Notes under the pieces: model-generated
What the model saw: only the letters and a program-made list of their open reading frames with translations
Database searches by the model: none
Told to the model about the DNA's origin: nothing
Shown here: piece by piece, positions 34,885 through 45,379 of the stretch
Layout: each line of letters starts with the position of its first letter
Position numbering within the stretch: the stretch's first letter is position 1
Assembly (NCBI GenBank): GCA_025351225.1
Contig: JANXWL010000039.1
Location: forward strand, 1-48,761
Source of the DNA: Methylotenera sp.
GTDB taxonomy: Bacteria; Pseudomonadota; Gammaproteobacteria; Burkholderiales; Methylophilaceae
Direction: 5' to 3'
DNA: 48,761 bases
Program-made: the position numbers and the translations under genes

Positions 34885-36054
34885 GTGAGCCACGCGCTTC
34901 ACGCTAATCTTTCCCGCTTCTACTTCATTTATTACTTTTTTGTAGGCGCGTTTGTGCCTTATTGGGGCTTATATTTGCAGTCTGAGCATTTCTCGGCTGC
35001 AGATATTGGTATTCTCATGTCACTGTTTCAAATTAGCCGTATTTTTGCACCTAATTTGTGGGGTTGGCTGGCAGACCACACAGGCAAACGCGTTACTTGG
35101 ATAAAACTCACTGCATTGTTAGGCTTGTTGGGCTTTACAGCAGTTTTTTGGGCGCATAGTTTCTTTTGGTTGTTTTTTGTGATGGCTGCGCTCAGCTTGT
35201 TTACCAGTTCTACGCTACCACTTTCTGAATCGCTCACTTTGGCGCATCTCGCCACTACTAACGGTCATTACAGCCGCATTCGCATGTGGGGTTCGCTGGG
35301 CTTTATTGTGGCGTCGGTCATTTTGGGTTTTGCGATTGATGTTTACGGTATTAAAAGTTTATTGTGGTTTTTGTTGGGCGTGCAGATTACTCTATTTGCA
35401 CTCACTTTTAGGTTGCCAGAGGCTACAGTCGCGCCGCATGAAGACGACCATTTTTCTTTTTTAGATATTATTAAAAATCCAACCGTTATTGCACTTTTGC
35501 TGGGCTGCGCGCTCATGGTGACGGCGCATGGCGTGTTGTATAATTTTTACTCTATTTATTTGGCACAACATGGTTACAGCAAAGGCAGCATTGGACTGTT
35601 GTGGTCAGTTGGCGTAATTTGTGAAATCGTCATTTTTATGCTGATGCCAAAAATCATGACGCGCTTTAGTTTGAAAAATATCATGCTTACTAGTTTGGCA
35701 CTCGCGGTACTCCGTTTTAGCTTGATAGGCGTTACTGTAGATAACCTAGTCTTGTTACTCATTGCACAAAGTTTGCACGCAGCTACATTTGGCAGCTTTC
35801 ACGCGGCCTCAATTGAAGTGATTGCGCAGTTTTTTAATGGCAAGCATCAAGCACGTGGCCAGGCTATTTACAATAGTGTGGCTTATGGCGTTGGTGGTAC
35901 AATCGGCGGGCTTGCAGGCGGATTTGCGCTACAATATTTAGGTGGTGAAAAGACATTTTTATTAGCAGCTGCATTTCCGTTGGCTGGCTTTATCGTGATA
36001 GCATTAGGCTTAAAATTAACGCAAACGCACGGCCGTGCTGGCATGTTTAGCTAA
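34885..36054 (+). CDS. MFS transporter (HcaT/PPP-like subfamily by appearance; GTG start)
   Basis: 389 aa, about 12 TM; FYFIYYFFVGAFVPYWGLYLQSEHFSAADIGILMSLFQISRIFAPNLWGWLADHTGKR. Confidence 0.88.
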   Translation: MSHALHANLSRFYFIYYFFVGAFVPYWGLYLQSEHFSAADIGILMSLFQISRIFAPNLWGWLADHTGKRVTWIKLTALLGLLGFTAVFWAHSFFWLFFVMAALSLFTSSTLPLSESLTLAHLATTNGHYSRIRMWGSLGFIVASVILGFAIDVYGIKSLLWFLLGVQITLFALTFRLPEATVAPHEDDHFSFLDIIKNPTVIALLLGCALMVTAHGVLYNFYSIYLAQHGYSKGSIGLLWSVGVICEIVIFMLMPKIMTRFSLKNIMLTSLALAVLRFSLIGVTVDNLVLLLIAQSLHAATFGSFHAASIEVIAQFFNGKHQARGQAIYNSVAYGVGGTIGGLAGGFALQYLGGEKTFLLAAAFPLAGFIVIALGLKLTQTHGRAGMFS

Positions 36055-36074
36055 TTGATACAAAAGGGTTTTTG

Positions 36075-36722
36075 ATGATCAATAAACAGGTGCTTATTTA
36101 TTTAGCTGCTTTGCTTACTGCGCCAGCATTGGCCGCTACGCAACTTAACGTGGTTGGTTTGTTCAGTAATAAAGCAGTCATTGCAGTTAACGGTAGCGCA
36201 CCACAAACCATTAGTGCAGGTCAAACCAAAAGTGGCGTTAAGCTTATTTCTGCAGATAGTGAGTCGGCAACATTTTTGGTGGAGGGTAAACAGCAAACGC
36301 TTAAAATGGGGCAAGCTGTCTCAGTTGCGGGTGGAATCGTCTCAGCCAATAACTCGCCTGTGAGTTTGTACGCTGATCAGGCGGGACACTTTTTTGGTAA
36401 CCTGAGCATTAACGGTGCTAGTCTTAAATACGTTGTCGATACTGGCGCAACAACGGTTGCGCTTAACAGTGGCGATGCTAAATTTGCCAAAATTGATTAC
36501 GAAAAAGGTGAGCGTATTAATATGTCTACCGCTAATGGAGAGGTGAGTGCTTATTTAGTTAAGCTTAACACCTTAAAAGTTGGCACTATTATTTTGAACA
36601 ATATTGATGCCACGGTAAACGAAGGTGGTTCGCCAACGGTGGTTTTATTAGGAATGTCAGCATTAAATCACTTGGATATGAAGCGCGAAAACTCGATTAT
36701 GACGTTAAGTAAAAAGTATTAA
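36075..36722 (+). CDS. Retropepsin-like (clan AA) aspartic protease, exported
   Basis: From ATG 36075: signal peptide MINKQVLIYLAALLTAPALAA; active-site-like LKYVVDTGATTVALN; VVLLGMSAL. Confidence 0.85.
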   Translation: MINKQVLIYLAALLTAPALAATQLNVVGLFSNKAVIAVNGSAPQTISAGQTKSGVKLISADSESATFLVEGKQQTLKMGQAVSVAGGIVSANNSPVSLYADQAGHFFGNLSINGASLKYVVDTGATTVALNSGDAKFAKIDYEKGERINMSTANGEVSAYLVKLNTLKVGTIILNNIDATVNEGGSPTVVLLGMSALNHLDMKRENSIMTLSKKY

Positions 36723-36757
36723 GCTAAAAACACTAAGCATCATCATTAATTGCACCA

Positions 36758-36790
36758 ATAAAAACGGGCTTTGTAGCCCGTTTTTATTTT
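36758..36790. terminator. Bidirectional intrinsic terminator
   Basis: AAAAACGGGCTTTGTAGCCCGTTTTTATTTT: hairpin flanked by A and T runs between convergent genes. Confidence 0.8.
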
Positions 36791-36810
36791 AATCAAAGCC
36801 TTATGTGCAA

Positions 36811-37032
36811 TTAGCTCATGGTTTTTACTGCCAGTATAGACAACATTGCAATAATAAAAGTAAAGCCCAGCAGCGCAAATATACAGGCAATGCCCACTTG
36901 AACCCCTGTTAATTGCTCAAATTCATCTTCATTAAATTGCTTTTTGCGAAATCCTAAAATTCTTAAAGTTACAACCGCCATGAGCTTTAAGGTAGATGCA
37001 GGTTTTTGTGGTTTAGATTCAGCTTGGTTCAT
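36811..37032 (-). CDS. Small membrane protein, divergent DUF2970-like
   Basis: 73 aa; LRILGFRKKQFNEDEFEQLTGVQVGIACIFALLGFTFIIAMLSILAV; same layout as its neighbour (MNQ-ES start, G(F/V)R, C-terminal TM). Confidence 0.65.
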   Translation of the reverse strand: MNQAESKPQKPASTLKLMAVVTLRILGFRKKQFNEDEFEQLTGVQVGIACIFALLGFTFIIAMLSILAVKTMS

Positions 37033-37046
37033 GTAATCTCACTAAA

Positions 37047-37280
37047 CTAATTGCTGGCGAATTTAATAACAAAATGAACAAAAGTGAGCATAGAAACCAC
37101 AAATACCACGCCGCCAATAATGCCAGCAATCACCGCTTGTTTTAGCGTGATTTTTGCGGTGTCATCTTCGTAACCTTTTTGTTGCCGCACGCCCAGCATG
37201 CTCCACATTACCGCTTTAACTACCTGAAAAAACGAGGCATTGGCCTTTGGTGTTGCTTGTGTAGATTCTGTTTGATTCAT
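37047..37280 (-). CDS. DUF2970-like small membrane protein
   Basis: 77 aa; FFQVVKAVMWSMLGVRQQKGYEDDTAKITLKQAVIAGIIGGVVFVVSMLTFVHFV. Confidence 0.8.
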   Translation of the reverse strand: MNQTESTQATPKANASFFQVVKAVMWSMLGVRQQKGYEDDTAKITLKQAVIAGIIGGVVFVVSMLTFVHFVIKFASN

Positions 37281-37305
37281 AAACTACTCCCAATTTATTG
37301 TAGAT

Positions 37306-38139
37306 TTACTTTTTACGTTTGTCATTTTCGATTAAAGCATATGCACTATGGTTGTGAATACTTTCAAAATTCTCTGACTCTACAATATAGGCAACAACGC
37401 GTTTTTCGGCATTTAGTTGCGAGGCTACATCACGCACCATGTCTTCTACAAATTTAGGGTTATCATAAGCGCGCTCGGTTACAAATTTTTCGTCTGGGCG
37501 TTTAAGCAAGCCATACAGTTCGCACGATGCTTGTTTTTCTACCAAACTAATAATATCTTCAATCCAAATAAAATCGTTAATTAATGCCGTAACAGTCACG
37601 TGGCTGCGCTGATTGTGTGCGCCGTAATCAGAGATTTTTTTGCTGCAAGGGCACAGGCTAGTCACAGGCACTAATACTTTTACAGTGATGTCGAATTGAC
37701 CATTTTTAATTTCGCCAATAAAGGTAACATCATAATCTAAAAGGCTTTTTACGCCAGAAATGGGGGCGGATTTATTGACAAAATACGGGAAGCGCATTTC
37801 TACATAGCCAGATTCTGCTTCTAAGCGTTGCACCATTTCGCGCAAAATGCTCTCAAAACTTTCAATTGAGATTGCACGCTCGTTGGTGTTTAAAATCTCC
37901 ACAAAGCGCGACATGTGCGTGCCTTTAAAGTTGTGCGGTAGGTGTACATACATATCGAACACCGCAACTGTGCTTTGCTCGCCACCACTTTTATCTTTAA
38001 CTATAACAGGGTGACGAATGGATTTTATGCCAACTTTGTTGATATCTAAATGACGCACATCAGCTAAGTTTTGCGTATCTTCTATCGCACTTTTGGCGTG
38101 GTCTGGCAATGCGTGATTTGGTAATACAGCTTGATTCAT
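37306..38139 (-). CDS. folE2: GTP cyclohydrolase I type 2
   Basis: Start moved to ATG 38139 (MNQAVLPNH) preceded by [66 protein letters not shown]. Confidence 0.95.
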   Translation of the reverse strand: MNQAVLPNHALPDHAKSAIEDTQNLADVRHLDINKVGIKSIRHPVIVKDKSGGEQSTVAVFDMYVHLPHNFKGTHMSRFVEILNTNERAISIESFESILREMVQRLEAESGYVEMRFPYFVNKSAPISGVKSLLDYDVTFIGEIKNGQFDITVKVLVPVTSLCPCSKKISDYGAHNQRSHVTVTALINDFIWIEDIISLVEKQASCELYGLLKRPDEKFVTERAYDNPKFVEDMVRDVASQLNAEKRVVAYIVESENFESIHNHSAYALIENDKRKK

Positions 38140-38195
38140 TTTAATTCCTAATTTTGCAATTTTCATGATGTGATAACGGTAAAGTTTACGCTTTT

Positions 38196-38211
38196 GATTA
38201 CAGCTGTAAAC
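38196..38211. promoter_or_regulatory. Near-perfect 16-bp palindrome GATTACAGCTGTAAAC upstream of folE2; possible operator
   Basis: Core TTACAGCTGTAA is perfect, one mismatched pair in the outer arms; 57-72 bp upstream of folE2 ATG. Confidence 0.35.
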
Positions 38212-38290
38212 CCGCTTAACACTATTTATTGATTCAATATGGCGATATAAAGACGTAAATCAAGACTTTTAAAGTTAAATAAGCTTAAAA

Positions 38291-40171
38291 CTAAATAAAC
38301 TTTAATTTTTGTTGAATTGATTTAATAATGCCGACGCTATCTAGACCACACTCTGCCAACATGGTTTCATGCACACCATGTTCAATGAATGTATCGGGCA
38401 AACCTAGGCACAATGTTGGGTTTGTTAAGTTGAGCATTTGCATGGCTTCTAGTACCGCTGCGCCCGCACCACCCATTAGTGCGTTTTCTTCAATCGTAAC
38501 AATTAAGTCATGGCTGCTGGCGATTTGCATAATTAAATCAATATCAAGTGGCTTCACAAAACGCATATTGGCTACGGTAGCATCCAGTGTTAATGAGGCT
38601 TGCAGGGCTGGTGCTAACATACTACCAAAAGCTAGAATCGCGATTTTTTTGCTTACATCTTTTACTGTAGATTGACGAGCACTGGTATTTTTAATAATGG
38701 TGCCTTTGCCAATGGGTAAAGTTTTTAGTGCGGTATTAATGGTTGCGCCAGTACCTGCGCCACGCGGATAGCGCACAGCCGCCACGCCTTGGTAATAGTA
38801 GCCCGTTGTTAGCATTTGGCGACATTCATTTTCGTCACTGGGTGCCATAATCACCATATTGGGAATGCAGCGCAAATAACTTAAATCATAACTGCCGGCA
38901 TGGGTTGGGCCATCCGCTCCCACTAGGCCTGCGCGGTCAATGGCGAATAATACGTCTAAGTTTTGCAGTGCAATATCGTGAATGAGTTGATCGTAAGCAC
39001 GTTGCAAAAATGTGCTATAGATTGCGACTACTGGTTTTAAGCCATCGCATGCCATGCCTGCAGCAAAAGTTAGCGCGTGTTGCTCGGCAATGCCCACATC
39101 AAAGTAGCGGCTTGGGTGCTTTTCAGCAAACGCGTTCAAGCCACTGCCATCACACATGGCGGGTGTGATGCCGATGAGTTTTTCGTCGCTGTCGGCCATA
39201 TCTACCAGCCAATCGCCAAACACTTGCGTGTAGTTTTTTGTGCTTGTTGGGCTATGCGAAACACCGTTGCATGGGTCAAATTTGCTCACACCATGGTATT
39301 TATTTGGGTCGTCCTCGGCGGGCTCAAAGCCTTTGCCCTTTTGCGTCACAATGTGCAAAAACTGCATACCTTTTAGCTCGCGAATATTACTTAAAGTATC
39401 TAGCAAAACAGGTAAATCATGGCCATCAATTGGGCCAATATAATTAAAGCCTAGCTCCTCAAACAGTGTGCCAGGAGTGACCATGCCTTTGGCGTGTTCT
39501 TCGGCGCGTTTGGCAAACTCTTTAACGGGCGGTACTAAACCCAACATTTTTTTGCCACTTTGCCGCACGCTATCGTAAAAGCGGCCAGATAGTAGCCTTG
39601 CTAAGTAATTATTAAGCGCGCCAACATTATTGGATATGCTCATGTCGTTATCGTTAAGTATCACCAATAAGTTGGCATCCATATCGCCAGCATTGTTGAG
39701 TGCTTCAAACGCCATGCCTGCAGTCATCGCGCCATCGCCTATAATCGCGACGCATCTGCGCTCTAAACCTGCTTGTTTGGCGGCAATCGCCATGCCTAAA
39801 GCTGCTGAAATGGAAGTGCTAGAATGGCCAGTACCAAACGTGTCATATTCGCTCTCAGAGCGGCGCGGAAAGCCCGCAATGCCATTAGGTTTGCGTAAGT
39901 TGGTCATGGCTTCACGGCGCCCAGTGAGAATTTTATGTGGGTAAGTTTGGTGGCCAACATCCCACACAATACGGTCGTCAGGCGTATTAAATACGCTGTG
40001 CAGCGCGATGGTGAGTTCTACCACGCCCAAGTTAGATGCCAAATGTCCGCCAGTTTTAGAAACGCTTTCTACCAAAAAAGCACGTAATTCGCTAGCTAAA
40101 GTGGCAAGCTCATCGCGGTTAAGTTTGCGTAAATCATCAGGCGAGTTGATGGAGTTGAGTAAGACTGACAT
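38291..40171 (-). CDS. dxs: 1-deoxy-D-xylulose-5-phosphate synthase
   Basis: 626 aa; [63 protein letters not shown]. Confidence 0.98.
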   Translation of the reverse strand: MSVLLNSINSPDDLRKLNRDELATLASELRAFLVESVSKTGGHLASNLGVVELTIALHSVFNTPDDRIVWDVGHQTYPHKILTGRREAMTNLRKPNGIAGFPRRSESEYDTFGTGHSSTSISAALGMAIAAKQAGLERRCVAIIGDGAMTAGMAFEALNNAGDMDANLLVILNDNDMSISNNVGALNNYLARLLSGRFYDSVRQSGKKMLGLVPPVKEFAKRAEEHAKGMVTPGTLFEELGFNYIGPIDGHDLPVLLDTLSNIRELKGMQFLHIVTQKGKGFEPAEDDPNKYHGVSKFDPCNGVSHSPTSTKNYTQVFGDWLVDMADSDEKLIGITPAMCDGSGLNAFAEKHPSRYFDVGIAEQHALTFAAGMACDGLKPVVAIYSTFLQRAYDQLIHDIALQNLDVLFAIDRAGLVGADGPTHAGSYDLSYLRCIPNMVIMAPSDENECRQMLTTGYYYQGVAAVRYPRGAGTGATINTALKTLPIGKGTIIKNTSARQSTVKDVSKKIAILAFGSMLAPALQASLTLDATVANMRFVKPLDIDLIMQIASSHDLIVTIEENALMGGAGAAVLEAMQMLNLTNPTLCLGLPDTFIEHGVHETMLAECGLDSVGIIKSIQQKLKFI

Positions 40172-40179
40172 GGTTAAAA

Positions 40180-41130
40180 CTAAAAACTACGCTGCGTAAT
40201 GAAGTTAGCCAAATGCCTCAAGCAATCGGCCTCACGCCCATAAAACGAGAGCGCTGCCATAGCGTTGGCGTGCAGCTCGTTGGCTAGTTGTTTCGCAGCC
40301 GATAAACCCAGAATCGTCACATAAGTAGATTTATTGTTTTTAGCATCTTTGCCCGCAGTTTTACCAAGGGTGTGCGTGTCGGCCTCGGCATCTAAAATAT
40401 CATCCACCACTTGAAACGCAAGGCCAATCGATTTGGCAAAGTGGTCGATTGCGGTAACTTTTTCTTGGTCAGGCTCATCTGCACTGTAAGCACCTAATAA
40501 AGCCGCCGCACGAATCAACGCGCCTGTTTTGTGTATGTGCATTTGCTCTAACTCTTCGCGCGTTAGGGGAATGCCAATGCTCTCAATATCAATGGCCTGC
40601 CCACCTGCCATACCGCGTGAGCCACTGGCTAATGCCAAAATATGCAACATTTGCAATTTTTGCGTGGCACTTTTTAGCAATTTATCTTGCGAAATTAATT
40701 GAAACGCCAAGCTTTGCAGCGCATCACCTACTAATAAAGCCATGGCGTCGCCGTAGACTTTATGCGTGGTTGGTTTGCCACGACGCAAATCATCATCGTC
40801 CATGCACGGCATGTCATCATGCACTAGCGAAAAAGCGTGAATTAACTCAACCGCCGCCGCAGGCACATCAATTTTACCCAGATCCGCACCGCAAAACTCG
40901 CCTGCTGCATAAGCTAATAAGGCACGTACGCGCTTGCCACCACCTAGCGCGGCGTAGCGCATTGCCTCGTGCAAGCGCATTGGCGATATAGTGGTAGCAG
41001 GCAATTGCGCATCTAAAACGCTTTCCATGCGCGTTTGCAAGTCGGCTACCCAATTATTAAAGTCGCTTATTTGTTCGTTGATTGGCGTGGATATAGACAT
41101 GTTTTGGTGTTTGAGTTGGGCGCTATTCAC
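40180..41130 (-). CDS. ispA: Farnesyl diphosphate synthase / short-chain polyprenyl synthase (start ambiguous: GTG 41130 or ATG 41100)
   Basis: 316 aa; [20 protein letters not shown] (FARM), FQVVDDILD (SARM). Confidence 0.95.
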   Translation of the reverse strand: MNSAQLKHQNMSISTPINEQISDFNNWVADLQTRMESVLDAQLPATTISPMRLHEAMRYAALGGGKRVRALLAYAAGEFCGADLGKIDVPAAAVELIHAFSLVHDDMPCMDDDDLRRGKPTTHKVYGDAMALLVGDALQSLAFQLISQDKLLKSATQKLQMLHILALASGSRGMAGGQAIDIESIGIPLTREELEQMHIHKTGALIRAAALLGAYSADEPDQEKVTAIDHFAKSIGLAFQVVDDILDAEADTHTLGKTAGKDAKNNKSTYVTILGLSAAKQLANELHANAMAALSFYGREADCLRHLANFITQRSF

Positions 41131-41152
41131 TTAAATTCATTCATTATTAGTG

Positions 41153-41404
41153 TTAAGTATTATTATCGCTAAATAAGGCTAATTTATTCGCATCGGTCAG
41201 TATGTGAATTTGTTGCTCGGCATTTGTTAGCGATTGTTGGCACATTTGCAGCAACTCCGCACCGCGCTTATAAGCCTTAATCGATTGTTCAAGGGGCAAG
41301 TTACCCGATTCCATTTGGCTAACAATCGCTTCTAATTCAGCAATGGTAGCCTCAAAATTGGGTGCGGTGTCTGATTGAGTCTTTTTTGAGGTTGGAACTA
41401 TCAT
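41153..41404 (-). CDS. xseB: Exodeoxyribonuclease VII small subunit
   Basis: 83 aa; NFEATIAELEAIVSQMESGNLPLEQSIKAYKRGAELLQMCQQSLTNAEQQI; upstream of ispA. Confidence 0.92.
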   Translation of the reverse strand: MIVPTSKKTQSDTAPNFEATIAELEAIVSQMESGNLPLEQSIKAYKRGAELLQMCQQSLTNAEQQIHILTDANKLALFSDNNT

Positions 41405-41509
41405 ATTATAGTTTTAATTGATTGTTCAGATTCTATCAAAACTCGTTCACTTTGAGGTGATTTAATCATAGAATTAATCACCGTTTCAATAACAAGTTTA
41501 GTGCAATAT

Positions 41510-42211
41510 TTAATGCAAGGTTGTGCGCAAAAACGCACGAATATCATCAATTTCTTGCGTGCTAACGGTGTGCGCCATCGCATATTCGTGAAACTCAATG
41601 TGGTAATGCTGTGCTTGCAACACCTCAAACGAGAGCCGATTGGTTGCAAAGCTAATGACAGTATCGCTGGTGCCATGTGCCATAAAAATAGGTATATGCT
41701 CATTGAGCAAGGTTTTTTCTTTTTCTAAACTGGCTTTAAGCGGTAAATAAGTCGATAGTGCTATCACGCCCGCCAGTGGCTGCTTGTGGCGCAATGCAGT
41801 TTGCAACGCAACTGCACCGCCTTGTGAAAAACCAGCTAATACAATTCTATTACTGGGTATGCCGCGCGCGATTTCCTTACTGATGAGAGACTCAATATAA
41901 GCTTGGCTTTCGCGCACGCCAGCTTCATCCTCGCGGCTGCCGGGTGTAAAGCCAAATACATCATACCAAGCACGCATTTCGTAGCCGTTATTGGCAGTTA
42001 CTTTTTTGTAAGCGGCATGCGGCAAAATAAAGCGCACATGCGGCAAATTAAGCATATTTACCACTGGCACAAAGTCGTTGCCATCTGCGCCTAGGCCGTG
42101 CAGCCAAATAACGCAGGCAGTGGGTATTGCGGTGGTGTTGATTTCTATAGGCGTATCGTACATAACTTTTTCTAGAGTAGTTTGTGTTGTAATAAGGCTT
42201 GGCAACATCAT
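41510..42211 (-). CDS. Phospholipase/carboxylesterase family alpha/beta hydrolase (possible internal start at 42163)
   Basis: VIWLHGLGADGNDFVPV, nucleophile GFSQGGAVALQ, FMAHGTSDTVI, YAMAHTV. Confidence 0.92.
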   Translation of the reverse strand: MMLPSLITTQTTLEKVMYDTPIEINTTAIPTACVIWLHGLGADGNDFVPVVNMLNLPHVRFILPHAAYKKVTANNGYEMRAWYDVFGFTPGSREDEAGVRESQAYIESLISKEIARGIPSNRIVLAGFSQGGAVALQTALRHKQPLAGVIALSTYLPLKASLEKEKTLLNEHIPIFMAHGTSDTVISFATNRLSFEVLQAQHYHIEFHEYAMAHTVSTQEIDDIRAFLRTTLH

Positions 42212-42339
42212 CGTTTAAATGGTGCTATTCATACTGTAAATTATACGTTATGCTAACGCGTAAACTCTAAAAAAAACATTAAAATCAAACAATTAAAGTC
42301 AAAATAATTAAAATTAAGCCCCTACAATTTATATAATCT

Positions 42340-44565
42340 ATGCAGTTAATCTCAATCATCAAACAGCACCGTCTTCGTTTTATGCTTAGCCTGGCGGTTA
42401 TTGTGTTGATGCTATTGCATGTTAGTGACGCGCTGCCACAAAAATTTATACAAAAGTTAGAAAACTATAGCTACGACGTACGACTGAACTGGCTGATGCC
42501 CAACACGGTTGATAATCGCATCGTCATTGTAGATATCGATGAGAAAAGCCTTTTAGAACAAGGCCGCTGGCCTTGGCCACGCAATAAAATGGCCACCTTA
42601 ATGAATCTACTCTTTGATACTTACCATATCAATACGCTGGGTTTTGACGTGGTGTTTGCAGAGAAAGATGAAAGCTCAGGCCTAAAAAATTTAGAGCTGA
42701 TGCAGCAGCAATATTTAAAAGATGATGCAAGCTTTGCAGACGCGCTGGTAAAAATAAAACCGCAATTAGATTACGATGCATTATTTGCCGAAAGCTTTAA
42801 AAATCGTAAAGTAGTGTTGGGGTATTATTTTAAAAATAATGGCGATGTTAGCCATGTAGGGCAATTGCCGCAAGCTAGCTTTCCCGCAGAAAGCTTTGGT
42901 GACAATGCACCAGCTTTTACAGAGGCTGATGGCTATGGTGCAAATTTACTCGCTTTGCAACAAGCGGCATTGGCGGCTGGCCATTTTAATCCACAGCCAG
43001 ATGCTGATGGCATTTCACGCAAAATTGCTGTTTTAATTCAATATAATGGACAATATTACGACTCTTTGGCTGTGGCGGTTGCACAGGCTTATTTGCAAAA
43101 AGGGTTGCAGGCTAAGTTTGCCAGTGTTGGTGCAAGTGATGATTACGCGGGTTTAGAATCACTTATGTTAGGCAATAAGCGTATTCCCGTAGATGCCGAT
43201 GTGGCTACACTAATACCGTATCGCGGCGTGCAAGGCAGCTTTCAATATGTATCGGCAAGCGATGTGCTCAATAAGAAAGTTCGCCTAGAAACCTTAAAAA
43301 ATAAAATTGTATTGGTTGGCACTACTGCTGCTGGCTTGTTAGATTTGCGAGCAGCCCCCGTGCAAGGCAATTATCCTGGGGTAGAGATGCATGCCAATTT
43401 AATCTCTGGTATTTTAGATAATAATATTAAGCAGCGCCCAGCTTACACGCAAGGTGCAGAGTTTTTGCTGCTTTTGTTGCTAGGGCTATTGTTGGCACTA
43501 TTCTTGCCAGTATTAAACCCATTAAAGGCCACTTTGTTAACGCTTGCCATGCTGATAGTTGTGCTGGTGATTAATGTTGCAAGTTGGCAATATGCTAATT
43601 TAGTGCTGCCACTGGCCGCTAGTTTGTTAATGATAGGGCTGATTTATTTACTGAATATGAGTGTTGGATTTTTTGTTGAATCGCGCGGAAAGCGCCAATT
43701 GACAGGGCTTTTCGGGCAATATGTACCGCCAGAGTTAGTGCGAGAAATGGCGAAGAATCCCGAGAAAATTGACATGACAGGTGAATCGCGCGAGATGACA
43801 ATTTTGTTCTCTGATATTCGCGGCTTTACCAATATTTCGGAAGGTTTAGACCCAAAGCAACTAACGCAGATGATGAATGAATTTTTGACACCTATGACAA
43901 AAATCATTCATGAACACCGTGGTACGATTGATAAATATATGGGTGATGCGATTATGGCGTTTTGGGGCGCACCTTTAAATGATGAAAACCATGCACAAAA
44001 TGCGCTAAATGCAGCGTTGCAAATGAATGATGAATTAACAAAAATTAACAAAAAATTGGCTGTAAAAAATTGGCCGCAAATTAAAATGGGCTTTGGACTT
44101 AATACAGGCAACATGGTGGTTGGCAACATGGGTTCTAGTTTTCGCATGGCCTACACGGTAATGGGCGATAGTGTTAATTTAGGCTCGCGCATTGAGAGCC
44201 TAACCAAGTATTATGGTGTAGATATTATCGTGAGTGAGTTTGTAAAGGCGCAAACACCAGCAATGATTTATCGCGAACTAGACATTGTGCGTGTAAAAGG
44301 CAAAGATAAGCCCGTAGCTCTTTACGAGCCGCTAGGCAAGGCTGGTGAGCTTTCAGCCGAAACATTAAATACATTTAATGTGTATCAAGAAGCGATTAAA
44401 CACTATAGAAATGGTGATTTAAAATTGGCAGAAAAGCAATTTAAAAGTTTAGAAAAAGCTGAGCTGCATCCTCTCTATGCTTTATATTTAGAGCGTATTG
44501 CGCAGTTTAAAAAAGTGCCACCTGCGAGTAATTGGGATGGCGTTTATAGCCATGAAAGCAAGTAA
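42340..44565 (+). CDS. CHASE2-domain class III adenylate cyclase, membrane bound
   Basis: 741 aa; N-terminal TM, CHASE2 (VDNRIVIVDIDEKSLLEQGRWPWPRNKMATLM... IVLVGTTAAGLLDLRAAPV...YPGVEMHANLI), about three TM, cyclase domain ILFSDIRGF, IDKYMGDAIMAFWGAP, YTVMGDSVNLGSR: both metal Asp, substrate Lys, and transition-state Asn/Arg present. Confidence 0.93.
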   Translation: MQLISIIKQHRLRFMLSLAVIVLMLLHVSDALPQKFIQKLENYSYDVRLNWLMPNTVDNRIVIVDIDEKSLLEQGRWPWPRNKMATLMNLLFDTYHINTLGFDVVFAEKDESSGLKNLELMQQQYLKDDASFADALVKIKPQLDYDALFAESFKNRKVVLGYYFKNNGDVSHVGQLPQASFPAESFGDNAPAFTEADGYGANLLALQQAALAAGHFNPQPDADGISRKIAVLIQYNGQYYDSLAVAVAQAYLQKGLQAKFASVGASDDYAGLESLMLGNKRIPVDADVATLIPYRGVQGSFQYVSASDVLNKKVRLETLKNKIVLVGTTAAGLLDLRAAPVQGNYPGVEMHANLISGILDNNIKQRPAYTQGAEFLLLLLLGLLLALFLPVLNPLKATLLTLAMLIVVLVINVASWQYANLVLPLAASLLMIGLIYLLNMSVGFFVESRGKRQLTGLFGQYVPPELVREMAKNPEKIDMTGESREMTILFSDIRGFTNISEGLDPKQLTQMMNEFLTPMTKIIHEHRGTIDKYMGDAIMAFWGAPLNDENHAQNALNAALQMNDELTKINKKLAVKNWPQIKMGFGLNTGNMVVGNMGSSFRMAYTVMGDSVNLGSRIESLTKYYGVDIIVSEFVKAQTPAMIYRELDIVRVKGKDKPVALYEPLGKAGELSAETLNTFNVYQEAIKHYRNGDLKLAEKQFKSLEKAELHPLYALYLERIAQFKKVPPASNWDGVYSHESK

Positions 44566-44602
44566 GACTAATAATAATTGAATAAGAAAGTATTACCTAT
44601 TT

Positions 44603-45367
44603 ATGCAAATAAAAGTATTGGGTTGTAGCGGCGGTGTGGGCGGTAATATGCGCACCACCGCTTTATTGGTAGATGACGATGTGTTGATAGATGCAGGTAC
44701 AGGCGTAGGTGATTTATCGTTAGAAGCAATGTTAAAAATTGACCATATTTTTGTTACCCATACGCACTTAGACCATATTGCATTTATACCACTGTTGGTG
44801 GATACGGTAATGGGTTTGCGCGATATACCGGTGACTATACATGCCACAGACGAGGTGATTGCGCTATTAAAACAGCATGTTTTTAATTGGCATATTTGGC
44901 CAGATTTCAACCAAATTCCTAATCGGCATCAGCCATTTTTGGTTTACCAAGCATTAGCTATTGGTCAAGCCGTCACCATTAATCAAAAACAAATTACCGC
45001 GCTGCCAGCCAATCACGTAGTACCAGCCGTTGGCTATCAAATTAATAGCGGTGAGTACAGCCTTGTATTTACAGGTGATACTGGTGGCAGTAAAGCTTTC
45101 TTAGACGCTATAAACGCAATCAATCATTTAAAATACCTTATTATTGAAACCGCTTTTAGTAATGCAGAGGCGGTATTAGCCTTGCGCTCAAAGCATTTTT
45201 GCCCTAATACGCTAGCCAATGAGTTGCAGCAGTTACAAGGTAAGCCAGAAGTGTTTATTACACACATTAAACCAGGTGAAGAAGCCACAATTATGCAAGA
45301 AATTAATGCTAATCCAATTACGCAACACTGCAAAGCCTTGCAAAATCAACAAGTTTTTGTATTGTAA
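44603..45367 (+). CDS. Metallo-beta-lactamase-fold 3',5'-cyclic-nucleotide phosphodiesterase-like protein
   Basis: 254 aa; VTHTHLDHIAFIPLL (HxHxDH), ANHVVPAVGYQI, FTGDTGGS, ITHIKPG; 37 bp after the cyclase gene. Confidence 0.85.
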   Translation: MQIKVLGCSGGVGGNMRTTALLVDDDVLIDAGTGVGDLSLEAMLKIDHIFVTHTHLDHIAFIPLLVDTVMGLRDIPVTIHATDEVIALLKQHVFNWHIWPDFNQIPNRHQPFLVYQALAIGQAVTINQKQITALPANHVVPAVGYQINSGEYSLVFTGDTGGSKAFLDAINAINHLKYLIIETAFSNAEAVLALRSKHFCPNTLANELQQLQGKPEVFITHIKPGEEATIMQEINANPITQHCKALQNQQVFVL

Positions 45368-45379
45368 TGGTTAACAATA

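Noticed and set aside
38184-38211. GTTTAC/GTAAAC pair before folE2 as a BirA box
   Set aside because: The arms are in the opposite orientation to the BirA operator (GTAAACC...GGTTTAC) and the gene is not biotin-related.
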